A stretch of 52,814 nucleotides of DNA from CAYMEV01 sp964431655 [NCBI: uncultured bacterium]. GTDB taxonomy: Bacteria > CAYMEV01. The notes below the pieces were generated by a model. It ran no database searches. It was not told the DNA's origin and was given only the letters and a program-made list of their open reading frames with translations. Both the position numbers and the translations under genes were made by a program. The stretch is taken from contig CAYSKJ010000003.1 in assembly GCA_964431655.1 (NCBI GenBank), forward strand, positions 1 to 52,814, in the 5' to 3' direction. Every line of letters starts with the position of its first letter. Position 1 is the stretch's first letter. Of the stretch, positions 26,214 to 34,732 are shown piece after piece.

Positions 26214-26561
26214 ATGGAATGGTTTCTGAAAGTAATCAGGCAGTATGCAGATTTCTCAGGCAGGGCAAGAAGGAAGGAATACTGGATGTATTTCCTGTTC
26301 TATATCATTTTCTATCTGGTACTCTTCGCCATTGACATGGTACTCAAAATTGGAATATTAGCACTAATCTACGCCTTGGCACTGCTAATACCAAGCATCG
26401 CAGTATCCGTAAGAAGACTCCATGATATTGGAAAAAGCGGCTGGTTTATATTGATAGCCCTTATACCTGCAATCGGGGCAATTATTCTGCTTATCTTTAT
26501 GGTTACAGACAGTAATCCCGGTGATAATCAGTACGGTCCTAATCCCAAGCAGACAGCATAA
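26214..26561 (+). CDS. DUF805 membrane protein
   Basis: The 115-residue protein starts MEWFLKVIRQYADFSGRARR, then EYWMYFLF, and has RRLHDIGKSGWFIL and GDNQYGPNP near the end, all typical of DUF805 (YhaH-like) proteins. Three transmembrane segments are visible. The function of the family is unknown. A strong ribosome binding site (GGAGGT) precedes the ATG. It is convergent with the mpg gene. Confidence 0.9.
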   Translation: MEWFLKVIRQYADFSGRARRKEYWMYFLFYIIFYLVLFAIDMVLKIGILALIYALALLIPSIAVSVRRLHDIGKSGWFILIALIPAIGAIILLIFMVTDSNPGDNQYGPNPKQTA

Positions 26562-26593
26562 GCCAAACTTAAGGGCTTAAGAAGAATCATGCA

Positions 26594-27190
26594 TCAGGCT
26601 TTTTCTCTGAGCAGAAACCGGTAGGGAAAGTCTTTTGCATAGCCAGCATATTCTATGTTGACCCTTTTGCAGGCCTCTATTTCAAAAGATAGAGTATTCT
26701 GGGGAATTGCAACAAACAGCTCAGAGCCTGTAAGATCAATTCCATAATGGGACATGTTTATACCCATGGCCTGGCTAAGTTTTCCGGGGCCGTTGGCGAG
26801 CCGTGCAATATTGTCTGTTTTTCTTCGGACTTTCATAAGTTCTATGCCTGATATGGGTCTTATTGCTCTTATAAGTACAGCCTCAGGTGAACCGGCTTTT
26901 CCGGTAGTTATATTGAAACAAAAGTAAATACCGTAAATCAGGAATATATATGCAAGACCGCTCTGGCGGTATTGTACGCTTACTCTTTTTGAATTTATCT
27001 TATAGGAATGGGAAGCAGGATCGTTTAAGCCGGTATATGTCTCTGTCTCTGTAATAATTCCTGAAGTTGACCCCTGAGCAGAATTATGTACCACTTCCAT
27101 TCCCAGAAGAGATCGGGCAACGGTTATAGTATCCGTTTCATAGAATTGCCTGGGAAGGGCTTTAAAGATCCTTGTAAAATCAGTAACCAT
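26594..27190 (-). CDS. mpg: 3-methyladenine DNA glycosylase (AAG/MPG family)
   Basis: The 198-residue protein removes alkylated or deaminated purines from DNA. Motifs include LLGMEVVH, ITETETYTGLNDPASHSY, the substrate-pocket region AYIFLIYGIYFCFNITT, GSPEAVLIRAIRP and the GPGKLSQAMGI segment. The residues match those of the AAG family, and the length is normal. It overlaps the 3' end of comF by 11 nt and is the last gene of the rlmH-comF-mpg operon. Confidence 0.93.
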   Translation of the reverse strand: MVTDFTRIFKALPRQFYETDTITVARSLLGMEVVHNSAQGSTSGIITETETYTGLNDPASHSYKINSKRVSVQYRQSGLAYIFLIYGIYFCFNITTGKAGSPEAVLIRAIRPISGIELMKVRRKTDNIARLANGPGKLSQAMGINMSHYGIDLTGSELFVAIPQNTLSFEIEACKRVNIEYAGYAKDFPYRFLLREKA

Positions 27191-27839
27191 GGCAGAGTGA
27201 AATTATGTCGACCTGTTCTGGCTGATGACTGCTTATTGTTTTCAGCGCTTCCCCGATGGTTGTGCCTGATGTGTAAATATCATCGAATAATAGTATCCTC
27301 TTGTCCATTATGCAGTATCTGCATGCATAAAAAGCTCCTTCAAGCTGAGCGCGCCTTTCCTGGAGGGACAGGTTATAAAGGGGCCTGGTATACCTTTTTC
27401 TTCTTATTATCCTTTTAATCAGGTCTAGATGCTTCTCTTCCAGAAGGTATTTTAGAAGGAATTCATTCTGGTCAAAACCCCTGATCAGGTATTTTTTTAA
27501 ATAATGGGCCGGTATATAGGATATTATATCAGGGTCGTTTTCTTTGACAATCCCATTTAAGATTACAGAAAAAATTTCTTTAAATACCGGGCCAAGGTCT
27601 CGGTGTTTTTGGAATTTCAGGAGGTGTATCAGCCTTTTTGTCTTTCCTGTATAGGTTGAAAAATATTTTATCCTGTACCTTTCATAAGAAATCTCTCTTG
27701 GGTGCGGAAAGACCATCTTTTTGAGATCATTAAGGCAATTATCGCAGATATTTGAAAATTTGTCCGTCAAAATACCGGCATTGCAAATATAGCAACGGGG
27801 AGGCAGGAGAATGTTAATCAGTTCCCTGAAATTTCTCAT
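27180..27839 (-). CDS. comF: ComF-family phosphoribosyltransferase-like protein
   Basis: I start at the ATG at 27839, which overlaps the rlmH stop as ATGA, rather than at a GTG at 27872; this gives 219 residues. An N-terminal zinc-binding segment (PPRCYICN and ICDNCLN) precedes the phosphoribosyltransferase domain with the PRPP motif ILLFDDIYTSGTTIGEA. RGFDQNEFL and RTRPLYNLS-like residues (here YTRPLYNLSLQERRAQLEGAF) are regular for ComF. In transformable bacteria ComF helps DNA uptake or processing; elsewhere its role is unclear. Confidence 0.92.
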   Translation of the reverse strand: MRNFRELINILLPPRCYICNAGILTDKFSNICDNCLNDLKKMVFPHPREISYERYRIKYFSTYTGKTKRLIHLLKFQKHRDLGPVFKEIFSVILNGIVKENDPDIISYIPAHYLKKYLIRGFDQNEFLLKYLLEEKHLDLIKRIIRRKRYTRPLYNLSLQERRAQLEGAFYACRYCIMDKRILLFDDIYTSGTTIGEALKTISSHQPEQVDIISLCHGY

Positions 27840-28267
27840 TTCTGGTGATAGGGATGATTTGTTAAAATGCACTGGACCCTGTAGAGCTGTTCCAGCAGCA
27901 TTAATCTTGCAATAAAATGATTGAAGATCATGTCGGATAGACTTATTTTAGCGTAAGATTCAGGCATGTTGACCGGCAAATTTCCCTGATCATCCCCGAT
28001 ATAAAAAAAGATGTTTTTATAGTTTGATTCAAGGGCAATTATAAGATCTGAAAATGCCTCAGTATTATATCTTCTACCTTTCTGGGCCATTACAATATTA
28101 TAGGAATGCGCTTCTTTTGCAATTTTGGATAAATTTGGAGGAAGCGAGGAATGGATAGTGTACAGCACAGGATTCAGCCTTTTTTTCATCATGAGCAGGT
28201 ATTTTTTTTCATTATCACTGTATGGTGATTTTTCCTTTTTCATCTGGGATATAATACATATTTTCAT
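27836..28267 (-). CDS. rlmH: RlmH-family 23S rRNA methyltransferase (SPOUT), variant SAM loop
   Basis: The 143-residue protein matches RlmH, which methylates pseudouridine 1915 in 23S rRNA. This is seen in the C-terminal ISLSDMIFNHFIARLMLLEQ and NHPYHQK and in MKICIIS at the start. The SAM-binding loop, usually IGGxxG, reads IGDDQGN, so cofactor binding may be altered or the enzyme impaired. It is slightly shorter than usual (about 155). No ribosome binding site is visible, and a perfect promoter lies directly against the ATG. It is the first gene of the overlapping rlmH-comF-mpg operon. Confidence 0.87.
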   Translation of the reverse strand: MKICIISQMKKEKSPYSDNEKKYLLMMKKRLNPVLYTIHSSLPPNLSKIAKEAHSYNIVMAQKGRRYNTEAFSDLIIALESNYKNIFFYIGDDQGNLPVNMPESYAKISLSDMIFNHFIARLMLLEQLYRVQCILTNHPYHQK

Positions 28268-28276
28268 GTTTTTTTT

Positions 28277-28305
28277 AGTATAATATATGGGAAAAATCTT
28301 GTCAA
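28277..28305 (-). promoter_or_regulatory. Near-consensus sigma-70 promoter giving an almost leaderless rlmH mRNA
   Basis: TTGACA (28305-28300), a 17-nt spacer and TATACT (28282-28277). Only 9 nt (an A-run and C) separate the -10 from the ATG, so transcription should begin 2-4 nt before the start codon. Confidence 0.65.
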
Positions 28306-28372
28306 AATGAAACTTAAAGTATAAGAAAAACGTAATAATTAGACTATAAAATGAGTTTTTTTCGAGGATAAC

Positions 28373-29683
28373 ATGAAACCGATTTTAGTGATTATTCTTG
28401 TTTTTTTAATACCGTTCCTTGCGGCAGGACAGGAAGTCCTTGAGCTTTCCATCGAAGAGGCCGTGGAAACCGCCATAAAAAATAATGACCTCATAAAAGC
28501 TGAGAAGTTCAAAATAAAGGAGGCGGAAACCATCAAAGCAGAAGCCTTTTCTCATTTCCTTCCAAAAGTGGATGCAGCAGTTATGAAGCTCTTAAAAGAA
28601 AAACCAATGATTGTTGAGTTTCCTTCTATGGTCCCGGGAGACCCCCCTTCAAGAATGGAGCTTAGCTTTACGAGAGATTACACGGTTGCCTTCCAGGCCA
28701 GCCAGCCCTTATTCCTTGGAGGGCAGATCTTTTATAACTGGAAGATAGCTGATAAAAATCTTGAGCTGAGTAATCTGAAGTACCAGGAACAGCTGGATAA
28801 CCTTGTTTTTCAGGTAAAGAGCACCTATTATCTCTGTTTCATTTTTGAAAAGGTGCTTGAAGCAGTCAGGGAGGGTTTGGAGCTTTCGCGGGAGCATTTT
28901 GAAAAAGTGGATTCATTTTATAAGGCTGGTACTGCTACTTACCAGGAATGGCTCAGGGCCAAGGTACAGCTCTCAAACCTGGATCCTGAACTTCATCAGG
29001 CTGAAAGCAATTTAATTAGTGCATTTAATACCCTTAAGCTTCTCCTTGGGGTACAAAGTGATATAAAACTTACTTCACGGCTGAACACGGAAGGCGATTT
29101 AATTCTGGATGCTGACAGGTACAGAGATAAAATTAATGCCAATCTGCAGCTGATTGGTATCAAAAAGGCCATAGATATGGCTGAGTACCAGAGGAGGATA
29201 TCCTGGGGTGATTATCTGCCAAAGCTGTCTATATCTATGGATTACAGCCTTGGGTCCGATGAATTTAAATTCGGCAGAGGTTACTGGGATGAGAACTACA
29301 GCATAAATCTTAACATACAGCTAAGCATTTTTGACGGCTTTGCAAAGCATGCCAGGCGCAAAAGGGCTGATTACAGCATAAAGGCATTGGAACACCAGTC
29401 GATTTTCTATGAAAAAAGCATAAAAAACGAGCTGGATCAGCTATTAAATGATATTGAGACATCTATTAAAAAGACAGGATCCTACAGGGATAACCTGGAG
29501 GATTCAAGGGAATCGGTGAGGGTGTCCCGGCTTTACTATGAGGAAGGGCTTATTACCAGCTTTGAGGTTAATGCCTCAAATCTGGATTATACCAGGGCCA
29601 GGATAAACTACCTGAATGCAGTTTATGATTATTATATTTCAGTATTCAAGCTTGAAAAACTTATACCCAGAATTGATCAGTAA
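28373..29683 (+). CDS. TolC-family outer membrane channel, system 2
   Basis: The 436-residue protein has a signal peptide (ending LAAGQ|EV) and LSIEEAVETAIKNNDLIKAEKFKIKEAE, the typical start of outer-membrane efflux proteins. Two further helical hairpins follow (about 150-230 and 330-420). It should be the exit duct for the adaptor and pump just downstream. Unlike system 1, the channel gene comes first. A TATAAA box lies at 28345-28350 and a weak ribosome binding site (GAGGAT) precedes the ATG. Confidence 0.88.
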   Translation: MKPILVIILVFLIPFLAAGQEVLELSIEEAVETAIKNNDLIKAEKFKIKEAETIKAEAFSHFLPKVDAAVMKLLKEKPMIVEFPSMVPGDPPSRMELSFTRDYTVAFQASQPLFLGGQIFYNWKIADKNLELSNLKYQEQLDNLVFQVKSTYYLCFIFEKVLEAVREGLELSREHFEKVDSFYKAGTATYQEWLRAKVQLSNLDPELHQAESNLISAFNTLKLLLGVQSDIKLTSRLNTEGDLILDADRYRDKINANLQLIGIKKAIDMAEYQRRISWGDYLPKLSISMDYSLGSDEFKFGRGYWDENYSINLNIQLSIFDGFAKHARRKRADYSIKALEHQSIFYEKSIKNELDQLLNDIETSIKKTGSYRDNLEDSRESVRVSRLYYEEGLITSFEVNASNLDYTRARINYLNAVYDYYISVFKLEKLIPRIDQ

Positions 29684-29694
29684 GGATGAAGACT

Positions 29695-30744
29695 ATGAAA
29701 AGAATGACATTTTATCTGCTTATTCTCGCTTTTTTGATTTCCTGCGGGCAGGGAACAGATGATAAAGTTGCTGTGGAAAGGGACCTGCTTTATGTAAGAG
29801 TCAGGCCTGTAGAAAGGCAGGACATCAGAAGAACCATAAGTGTTTCCGGGCATACCAAACCATACCAGCTGCATAATATTGTACCCAGGCAGGGCGGAAT
29901 TATAAAAGAGATCTATTTTGAGGTGGGAGACAGGGTAAAAAAGGGACAGCTGCTTGTTGATCTGGACAGGGATACTCTTATCATACAGAGAAAGAAGGCA
30001 GATGCCCAGGTTAATATGGCCCAGTCCAACTTTGATATTGCAAAATCAAATTATGAAAGAATGACAAGGCTTCATAATGAGAAAGCTTTATCGGATTCCC
30101 AGCTGGAGAATGCTGAGAATGCCTACAATAATGCACAAGCCAGTCTTAAAATGGCAAATGCCTATATGGAGGAGGTAAACCAGGCTATCAGGGATTCACA
30201 GCTTTATGCACCGGCTGATGGTTTTATCGCCAGCAGGCCTTTTCAGCCGGGTGACTATGTCAGCTCGATGATGGGTAATGTACCTGTCCTTGTTCTGCAT
30301 GAGATAGACAGGCTTAAGATACAACTAAATGTTTCAAAAAACCATATCGGCTTTGTGAAAAACGGTCAAAGGGTCATTTTGGAAAAACTGAACAAAGAAG
30401 GTACAGTGTTCAGCGTCGGTGTTTCTGCTGACCCGTCCTCAGGCAGTTTTCCCGTGGAGGCAATGGTAGATAACCAGGATAATATGCTTAAGCCTGGCAT
30501 TACAGTTTCTGTGTCCATAGTAATTGATGAAAGAAATGACGCAATCGCTGTTCCCAAGGAAGCCCTATATGAGCAGGAATATATATATGTTGTGAAGGAT
30601 AATATAGTTTCAAAAAGAAAGGTCAAGCTGGATTTCGAAGGGGACAGCTATTATACGGTATCTAACGGTATAAACGTATCTGAAACCGTTGCTGTGGACA
30701 ACCTTTATGCTTTGCAGGATAATATGCGGGTTATGGTGGATTAG
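29695..30744 (+). CDS. RND periplasmic adaptor lipoprotein, system 2
   Basis: I prefer the ATG at 29695, where AAGGA is 8 nt upstream; an ATG at 29686 is in the same frame. The roughly 349-residue protein has a lipoprotein signal (LAFLISCGQG, lipobox LISC). Adaptor domains follow: lipoyl half IVPRQGGIIKEIYFEVGDRVKKGQ, an alpha hairpin (about 90-165), the second lipoyl half LYAPADGFIASR, and beta-barrel domains. It joins the pump at 30748 to the TolC-like channel at 28373. Gaps to both neighbours are a few nt, so the three form an operon. Confidence 0.9.
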   Translation: MKRMTFYLLILAFLISCGQGTDDKVAVERDLLYVRVRPVERQDIRRTISVSGHTKPYQLHNIVPRQGGIIKEIYFEVGDRVKKGQLLVDLDRDTLIIQRKKADAQVNMAQSNFDIAKSNYERMTRLHNEKALSDSQLENAENAYNNAQASLKMANAYMEEVNQAIRDSQLYAPADGFIASRPFQPGDYVSSMMGNVPVLVLHEIDRLKIQLNVSKNHIGFVKNGQRVILEKLNKEGTVFSVGVSADPSSGSFPVEAMVDNQDNMLKPGITVSVSIVIDERNDAIAVPKEALYEQEYIYVVKDNIVSKRKVKLDFEGDSYYTVSNGINVSETVAVDNLYALQDNMRVMVD

Positions 30745-30747
30745 GAA

Positions 30748-33700
30748 GTGAACATTCCATCTGTTTCAGTAAAGCACAAAATTCCGGTTTTCATGCTGAT
30801 TATGATACTCATCGTCATAGGCAGCATCAATTTTTTTGATATAGGACTTGATCTTTTCCCGGAGATTGATTTTCCGGCCGTATCGGTAGTGACCACCTAT
30901 TCAGGAGCTTCCTCAGAAGAGGTTGAACAGACTATCACTAAGTATATTGAACAATGGGTAAGCTCTGTCCAGGCTGTAAAAAAGGTAACATCGATATCCC
31001 AGGAAGGCATATCTGTGGTAATGATAGAGTTTGACTGGGATACGAACATGGACTTTGCCGCCCAGGATGTAAGGGAAAGCATTGCCATGTTCGAGAGCTT
31101 CCTTCCGGATAATGCATCAAAACCAATGGTCTACAAGTTCAATCTATCTGATATGCCTATTATCATGTACGGCATCACGGGTAATATGGACCTGAACACA
31201 CTGCAGGATTACGTTGAGGACAATCTTATTATGCGATTCCAGAGGATTGACGGAGTTGCATCTGCCCAGGTTTTTTCCGAGGCTAACAGAGAGATAATGG
31301 TTAAACTTAGCCTTTCTGCCCTTCAATCCTATAATGTCACCATTGACCAGGTCATGGGTGCCATAGCTGTTAATAATACCAACGCCCCTGCGGGCTATAT
31401 ACAGGAGTCTCACAGGGAGTTTATACTCAGGACCATGGGTGAATTCAAGGAACTCAAGGATATTCAGAATACCGTAGTTGGCATGAGCAATTACGGTGTA
31501 CCAGTAAGGATCAGGGATATTGCCGATGTTGACTGGGGGGAAAGGGATAAAAGGAGCAGAATGAGCATAAACAGTGAAGACGGACTTTTTATGATGGTCA
31601 GCAAAAGCTCTAATGCCAATACAGTGACGGTCACAAAAAGGGTTATTGAACTCGTTGACAGGATTGAGAAGGATAATCCCTATGATTTGAAATTCCATAC
31701 CTTTTTTGACCAGAGCAGGGCCATATCCATGATAATAAGCAAAACTACAGGCAATATCCTTGTGGGGGGTATTCTTGCAGTAGTAATCCTCCTGGTTTTC
31801 CTTGGTTCCATTAGGCCTACCCTTATTATTGCCTTTTCCATACCCCTTTCCATTGTAGCTACATTTCTTGCCATAAGGCTTGCAGGATACACCTTTAATA
31901 TGATTACAATGATTGGCCTGGGCCTGGGAGTAGGTATGCTGGTAGACAATTCCATTGTTGTTCTTGAGAACATTTTCAGGAATGTAGAAGACGGCAAACC
32001 CATCCATGATGGAAGCATTGATGGTGCCAGCGAGGTAGGTATGGCGATTACCGCTTCAACCTTTACCACAGTCGCCGTGTTTTTCCCTATGATACTGGCA
32101 AAAGGCATAACGGGAAAACTGATCAGGCCCATGGCACTTACCATAACTTTCAGTCTGCTTTGTTCGCTTTTTGTGGCAATTACAATTATTCCCATGTTCT
32201 CTGATTTATTTTTAAGGAAAATCAACAGGGATCTCCTTCTCAAAAACAGAAAATTTGAGATGATGGGGCTCAGGGAATTCTATATAAGGATTCTGTACAG
32301 GGTTCTGCATAATCGTGGCAAGTTCGTAGCGGGCGTTATGCTTCTATTTGCTTTATCGCTGGCAATAGTCCCTTTTATCGGGACGGAATTCATGCCGAAA
32401 ATGGACAGATCAATGATACTGATGAAGGTATCACTTCCCATTGGAACCAGGCTTGAAGAAACCGTAAAGGTGCTGAATATGCTGAGTGAAAGGTTCAGCA
32501 GTCTTCCCGGCGTTATAGCTGTATCTGAGCAGGCAGGCATAAATGAGGAATATGCCCAGGATGCTGCCAATGAGATGTCCCCAAGGGGACCTTATGAGGG
32601 GACTATGTGGCTGTATCTGGAAGAAATGGGCAAAAGGCCCTACAGTGACCTGCAAATGGTTGATATGGTGGAGAAAAGCATGCCTGAGATGAATAATGTG
32701 AAGATAGAAATGATAGATATGGGACAGATGATGATGGGAGGCTCCACCTTCCCCATTGAGATAAAGGTTTTCGGAAAAGAACTTGACAGACTTAAGGACA
32801 TCACGGACAGGATTGCAGAATCCATCAAAGGGGTGGAAGGGATCCGGGATGTAAGGACAGGCCTGCAGGAGGGCAAACCTGAGCTTCAGCTGGTTATAGA
32901 CAGGGATAGGGCAAGCATTTATGGCCTCAGTTCCTACCAGATATCAAATATTGTGCAGATTGCTACAGTAGGCAAGGTTGCAAACCAGTTCAGGAAAGAC
33001 GGTGAAGAGTGGGATATACGTGTTATAATGGATAAGGAGGACAGAGACAGCCTCCATGATATTCTTCAGATACCCATAAATACAGCAGGCAGGAGCAGGA
33101 TAATGCTTTCAACAGTTGCTGATGTTAGAGAAGGCACAGGACCTGTAAGAATAGACCGCGAAAATGATGTGAGGGTTGTTAAAGTCAATGCAAATATCTT
33201 TGAACGGGACCTTGGTTCAGTTGTCAGGGATGCCCGGGAGATTATAGACAGGGATATTTCCCCGACACTGAACGACGGATATGAGATTGTCTACGGGGGC
33301 CAGTATGAAGATATGGTGGACACCTTCATTCAGCTTTTCGGAGCTCTTGCCCTTGCTGTACTCCTGGTTTACATGGTTATGGCATCCCAGTTTGAGCATT
33401 TTTTATATCCCTTTATAATTATGTTTACAATTCCTCTTGCCTTTATAGGGGTAAGCTTTGCCCTCCTTTTTCTGGGCAGGCCGGTAAACCTTCCGGTTTT
33501 TGTTGGAATGATAATTCTTTGCGGTATTGCTGTTAATAACGGTATTGTGCTTGTCGATTACATAAACAGGCTTAGAAGGGAAAAGTATGAAGAGAGTTTC
33601 AAGGCTATAATTCATGTCTCTGCTGTGAGGCTGAGACCTATATTGATAACAGCCCTTACAACATCCATGGGAATGATTCCGATGATGCTTTCCAAGTCTG

Positions 33701-33852
33701 AGGGATCTGAAATGAGATCAGCCATAGCTCTGGTTATCATTGCAGGCCTTGCGACAACCACTTTCCTTACCCTGTTCTTTATCCCCTGCCTTTACAGCTT
33801 TTTCGGCAAGGTCAAGCCTGAGGAAATACCTGTTGAGGAGCTGGTTATTTAG
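30748..33852 (+). CDS. RND efflux pump, inner-membrane transporter, system 2
   Basis: The 1034-residue protein starts at GTG (3 nt after the adaptor stop) and has the full RND layout. Visible are DLFPEIDFPAVSVVTTYSGASSEEVEQ in pieces, LGVGMLVDNSIVVLENIFRN (TM4) and CGIAVNNGIVLVDYIN (TM10). As in system 1, the TM4 pair is VDN and the TM10 Lys is Asn. It shares the general family with system 1 but is clearly a separate paralogue. The exported substrate is unknown. Confidence 0.92.
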   Translation: MNIPSVSVKHKIPVFMLIMILIVIGSINFFDIGLDLFPEIDFPAVSVVTTYSGASSEEVEQTITKYIEQWVSSVQAVKKVTSISQEGISVVMIEFDWDTNMDFAAQDVRESIAMFESFLPDNASKPMVYKFNLSDMPIIMYGITGNMDLNTLQDYVEDNLIMRFQRIDGVASAQVFSEANREIMVKLSLSALQSYNVTIDQVMGAIAVNNTNAPAGYIQESHREFILRTMGEFKELKDIQNTVVGMSNYGVPVRIRDIADVDWGERDKRSRMSINSEDGLFMMVSKSSNANTVTVTKRVIELVDRIEKDNPYDLKFHTFFDQSRAISMIISKTTGNILVGGILAVVILLVFLGSIRPTLIIAFSIPLSIVATFLAIRLAGYTFNMITMIGLGLGVGMLVDNSIVVLENIFRNVEDGKPIHDGSIDGASEVGMAITASTFTTVAVFFPMILAKGITGKLIRPMALTITFSLLCSLFVAITIIPMFSDLFLRKINRDLLLKNRKFEMMGLREFYIRILYRVLHNRGKFVAGVMLLFALSLAIVPFIGTEFMPKMDRSMILMKVSLPIGTRLEETVKVLNMLSERFSSLPGVIAVSEQAGINEEYAQDAANEMSPRGPYEGTMWLYLEEMGKRPYSDLQMVDMVEKSMPEMNNVKIEMIDMGQMMMGGSTFPIEIKVFGKELDRLKDITDRIAESIKGVEGIRDVRTGLQEGKPELQLVIDRDRASIYGLSSYQISNIVQIATVGKVANQFRKDGEEWDIRVIMDKEDRDSLHDILQIPINTAGRSRIMLSTVADVREGTGPVRIDRENDVRVVKVNANIFERDLGSVVRDAREIIDRDISPTLNDGYEIVYGGQYEDMVDTFIQLFGALALAVLLVYMVMASQFEHFLYPFIIMFTIPLAFIGVSFALLFLGRPVNLPVFVGMIILCGIAVNNGIVLVDYINRLRREKYEESFKAIIHVSAVRLRPILITALTTSMGMIPMMLSKSEGSEMRSAIALVIIAGLATTTFLTLFFIPCLYSFFGKVKPEEIPVEELVI

Positions 33853-33901
33853 GATCTTTTATGACTGCTTTCGAATTGAGCAGATTACAAAACCAAAGGC
33901 A

Positions 33902-34663
33902 TTAAAACCTCAGTGAAAGACAGCTGAGGCCGCCATCAAGTTTTCTGTACTCTGAAACGTCTGCAACAAGGGTTTTATAGCCGGCATGATTAATCCTGTC
34001 CAGTGTTGACAAAAAACCAGCAGGCACAATAACTTTGCCATTTATAGACAGACTGTTTGCGGCATAGGACTCATTCTCATCAATAAGGATTTTTCTGTAT
34101 TTGGAGAATAGTGGATTATCCATGAACTCAGCAGTCAGTACGAGGGTGTTATGATCAAGGAAGTTTACGGATGTTTTCAGGTGAAGGGACTTTTTGACCG
34201 GCACAAAAAATGATTCGATGCTGTATTTCTCTAGTATTTGTTTAAGCTGTAATGCTCCTTCATGGTTGGTTCTGCAGGAAAGGCCTATATAGCATCTGTC
34301 ACGAGTTATCATAATGTCTCCGCCGTCCAGGGTTCCCGGGTCATGAATACTGTAAATGGAGTTATAATACTTTGAAAGGGCTTTTTTTGCTTCTTTTGCC
34401 TCTTCTTTGCGTGATTCAGTTCCTGGATTTGTAATTACAGCGCAGCAAGGGGTTAGAACTGCAGTATCTTCTATAAAGGTTGAATCAGGAAACTCAGGGC
34501 TTTCATCCAGGATGTCAACCATAAGGCCGCATTTTTCCAAAACAGATATATAAGCATCATGCTGTTTCATTGCGGTTTTATAATCCGGAACCAGGGATTT
34601 ATCTTTTCTGAGGCCATTTATCATATTCCTGCATGGCCTTTTTACAATAGCTCTTGTGAACAT
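33902..34663 (-). CDS. Dimethylarginine dimethylaminohydrolase-like (amidinotransferase superfamily)
   Basis: I start at 34663 (MFTRAIVKRPCRNMINGL) where a GGGAGAG box precedes the ATG; a longer frame to 34723 adds residues that do not look like the family. The 253-residue protein has FIEDTAV, LDGGDI, catalytic His161 (HLKTSVNFLD) and the nucleophile Cys248 in DGGLSCLSLRF, as in DDAH enzymes that hydrolyse methylated arginine to citrulline. Arginine deiminase is a possible alternative. It follows the ABC exporter pair on the same strand by about 70 bp. Confidence 0.88.
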   Translation of the reverse strand: MFTRAIVKRPCRNMINGLRKDKSLVPDYKTAMKQHDAYISVLEKCGLMVDILDESPEFPDSTFIEDTAVLTPCCAVITNPGTESRKEEAKEAKKALSKYYNSIYSIHDPGTLDGGDIMITRDRCYIGLSCRTNHEGALQLKQILEKYSIESFFVPVKKSLHLKTSVNFLDHNTLVLTAEFMDNPLFSKYRKILIDENESYAANSLSINGKVIVPAGFLSTLDRINHAGYKTLVADVSEYRKLDGGLSCLSLRF

Positions 34664-34732
34664 GCTTTTCTCTCCCGGCCTGAAATATTTTCTCAGTTTT
34701 ATACTGAAATTTTGTAATGTCAAGAAGAGACT

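Noticed and set aside
26559-26579. TAAGCC/GGCTTA stem at the end of the DUF805 gene
   Set aside because: Six AT-rich pairs with a 9-nt loop and no T-run; too weak to call a terminator.
34664-34723. Longer N-terminus for the DDAH-like protein
   Set aside because: The extra residues do not resemble the family and a good ribosome binding site precedes the later ATG.
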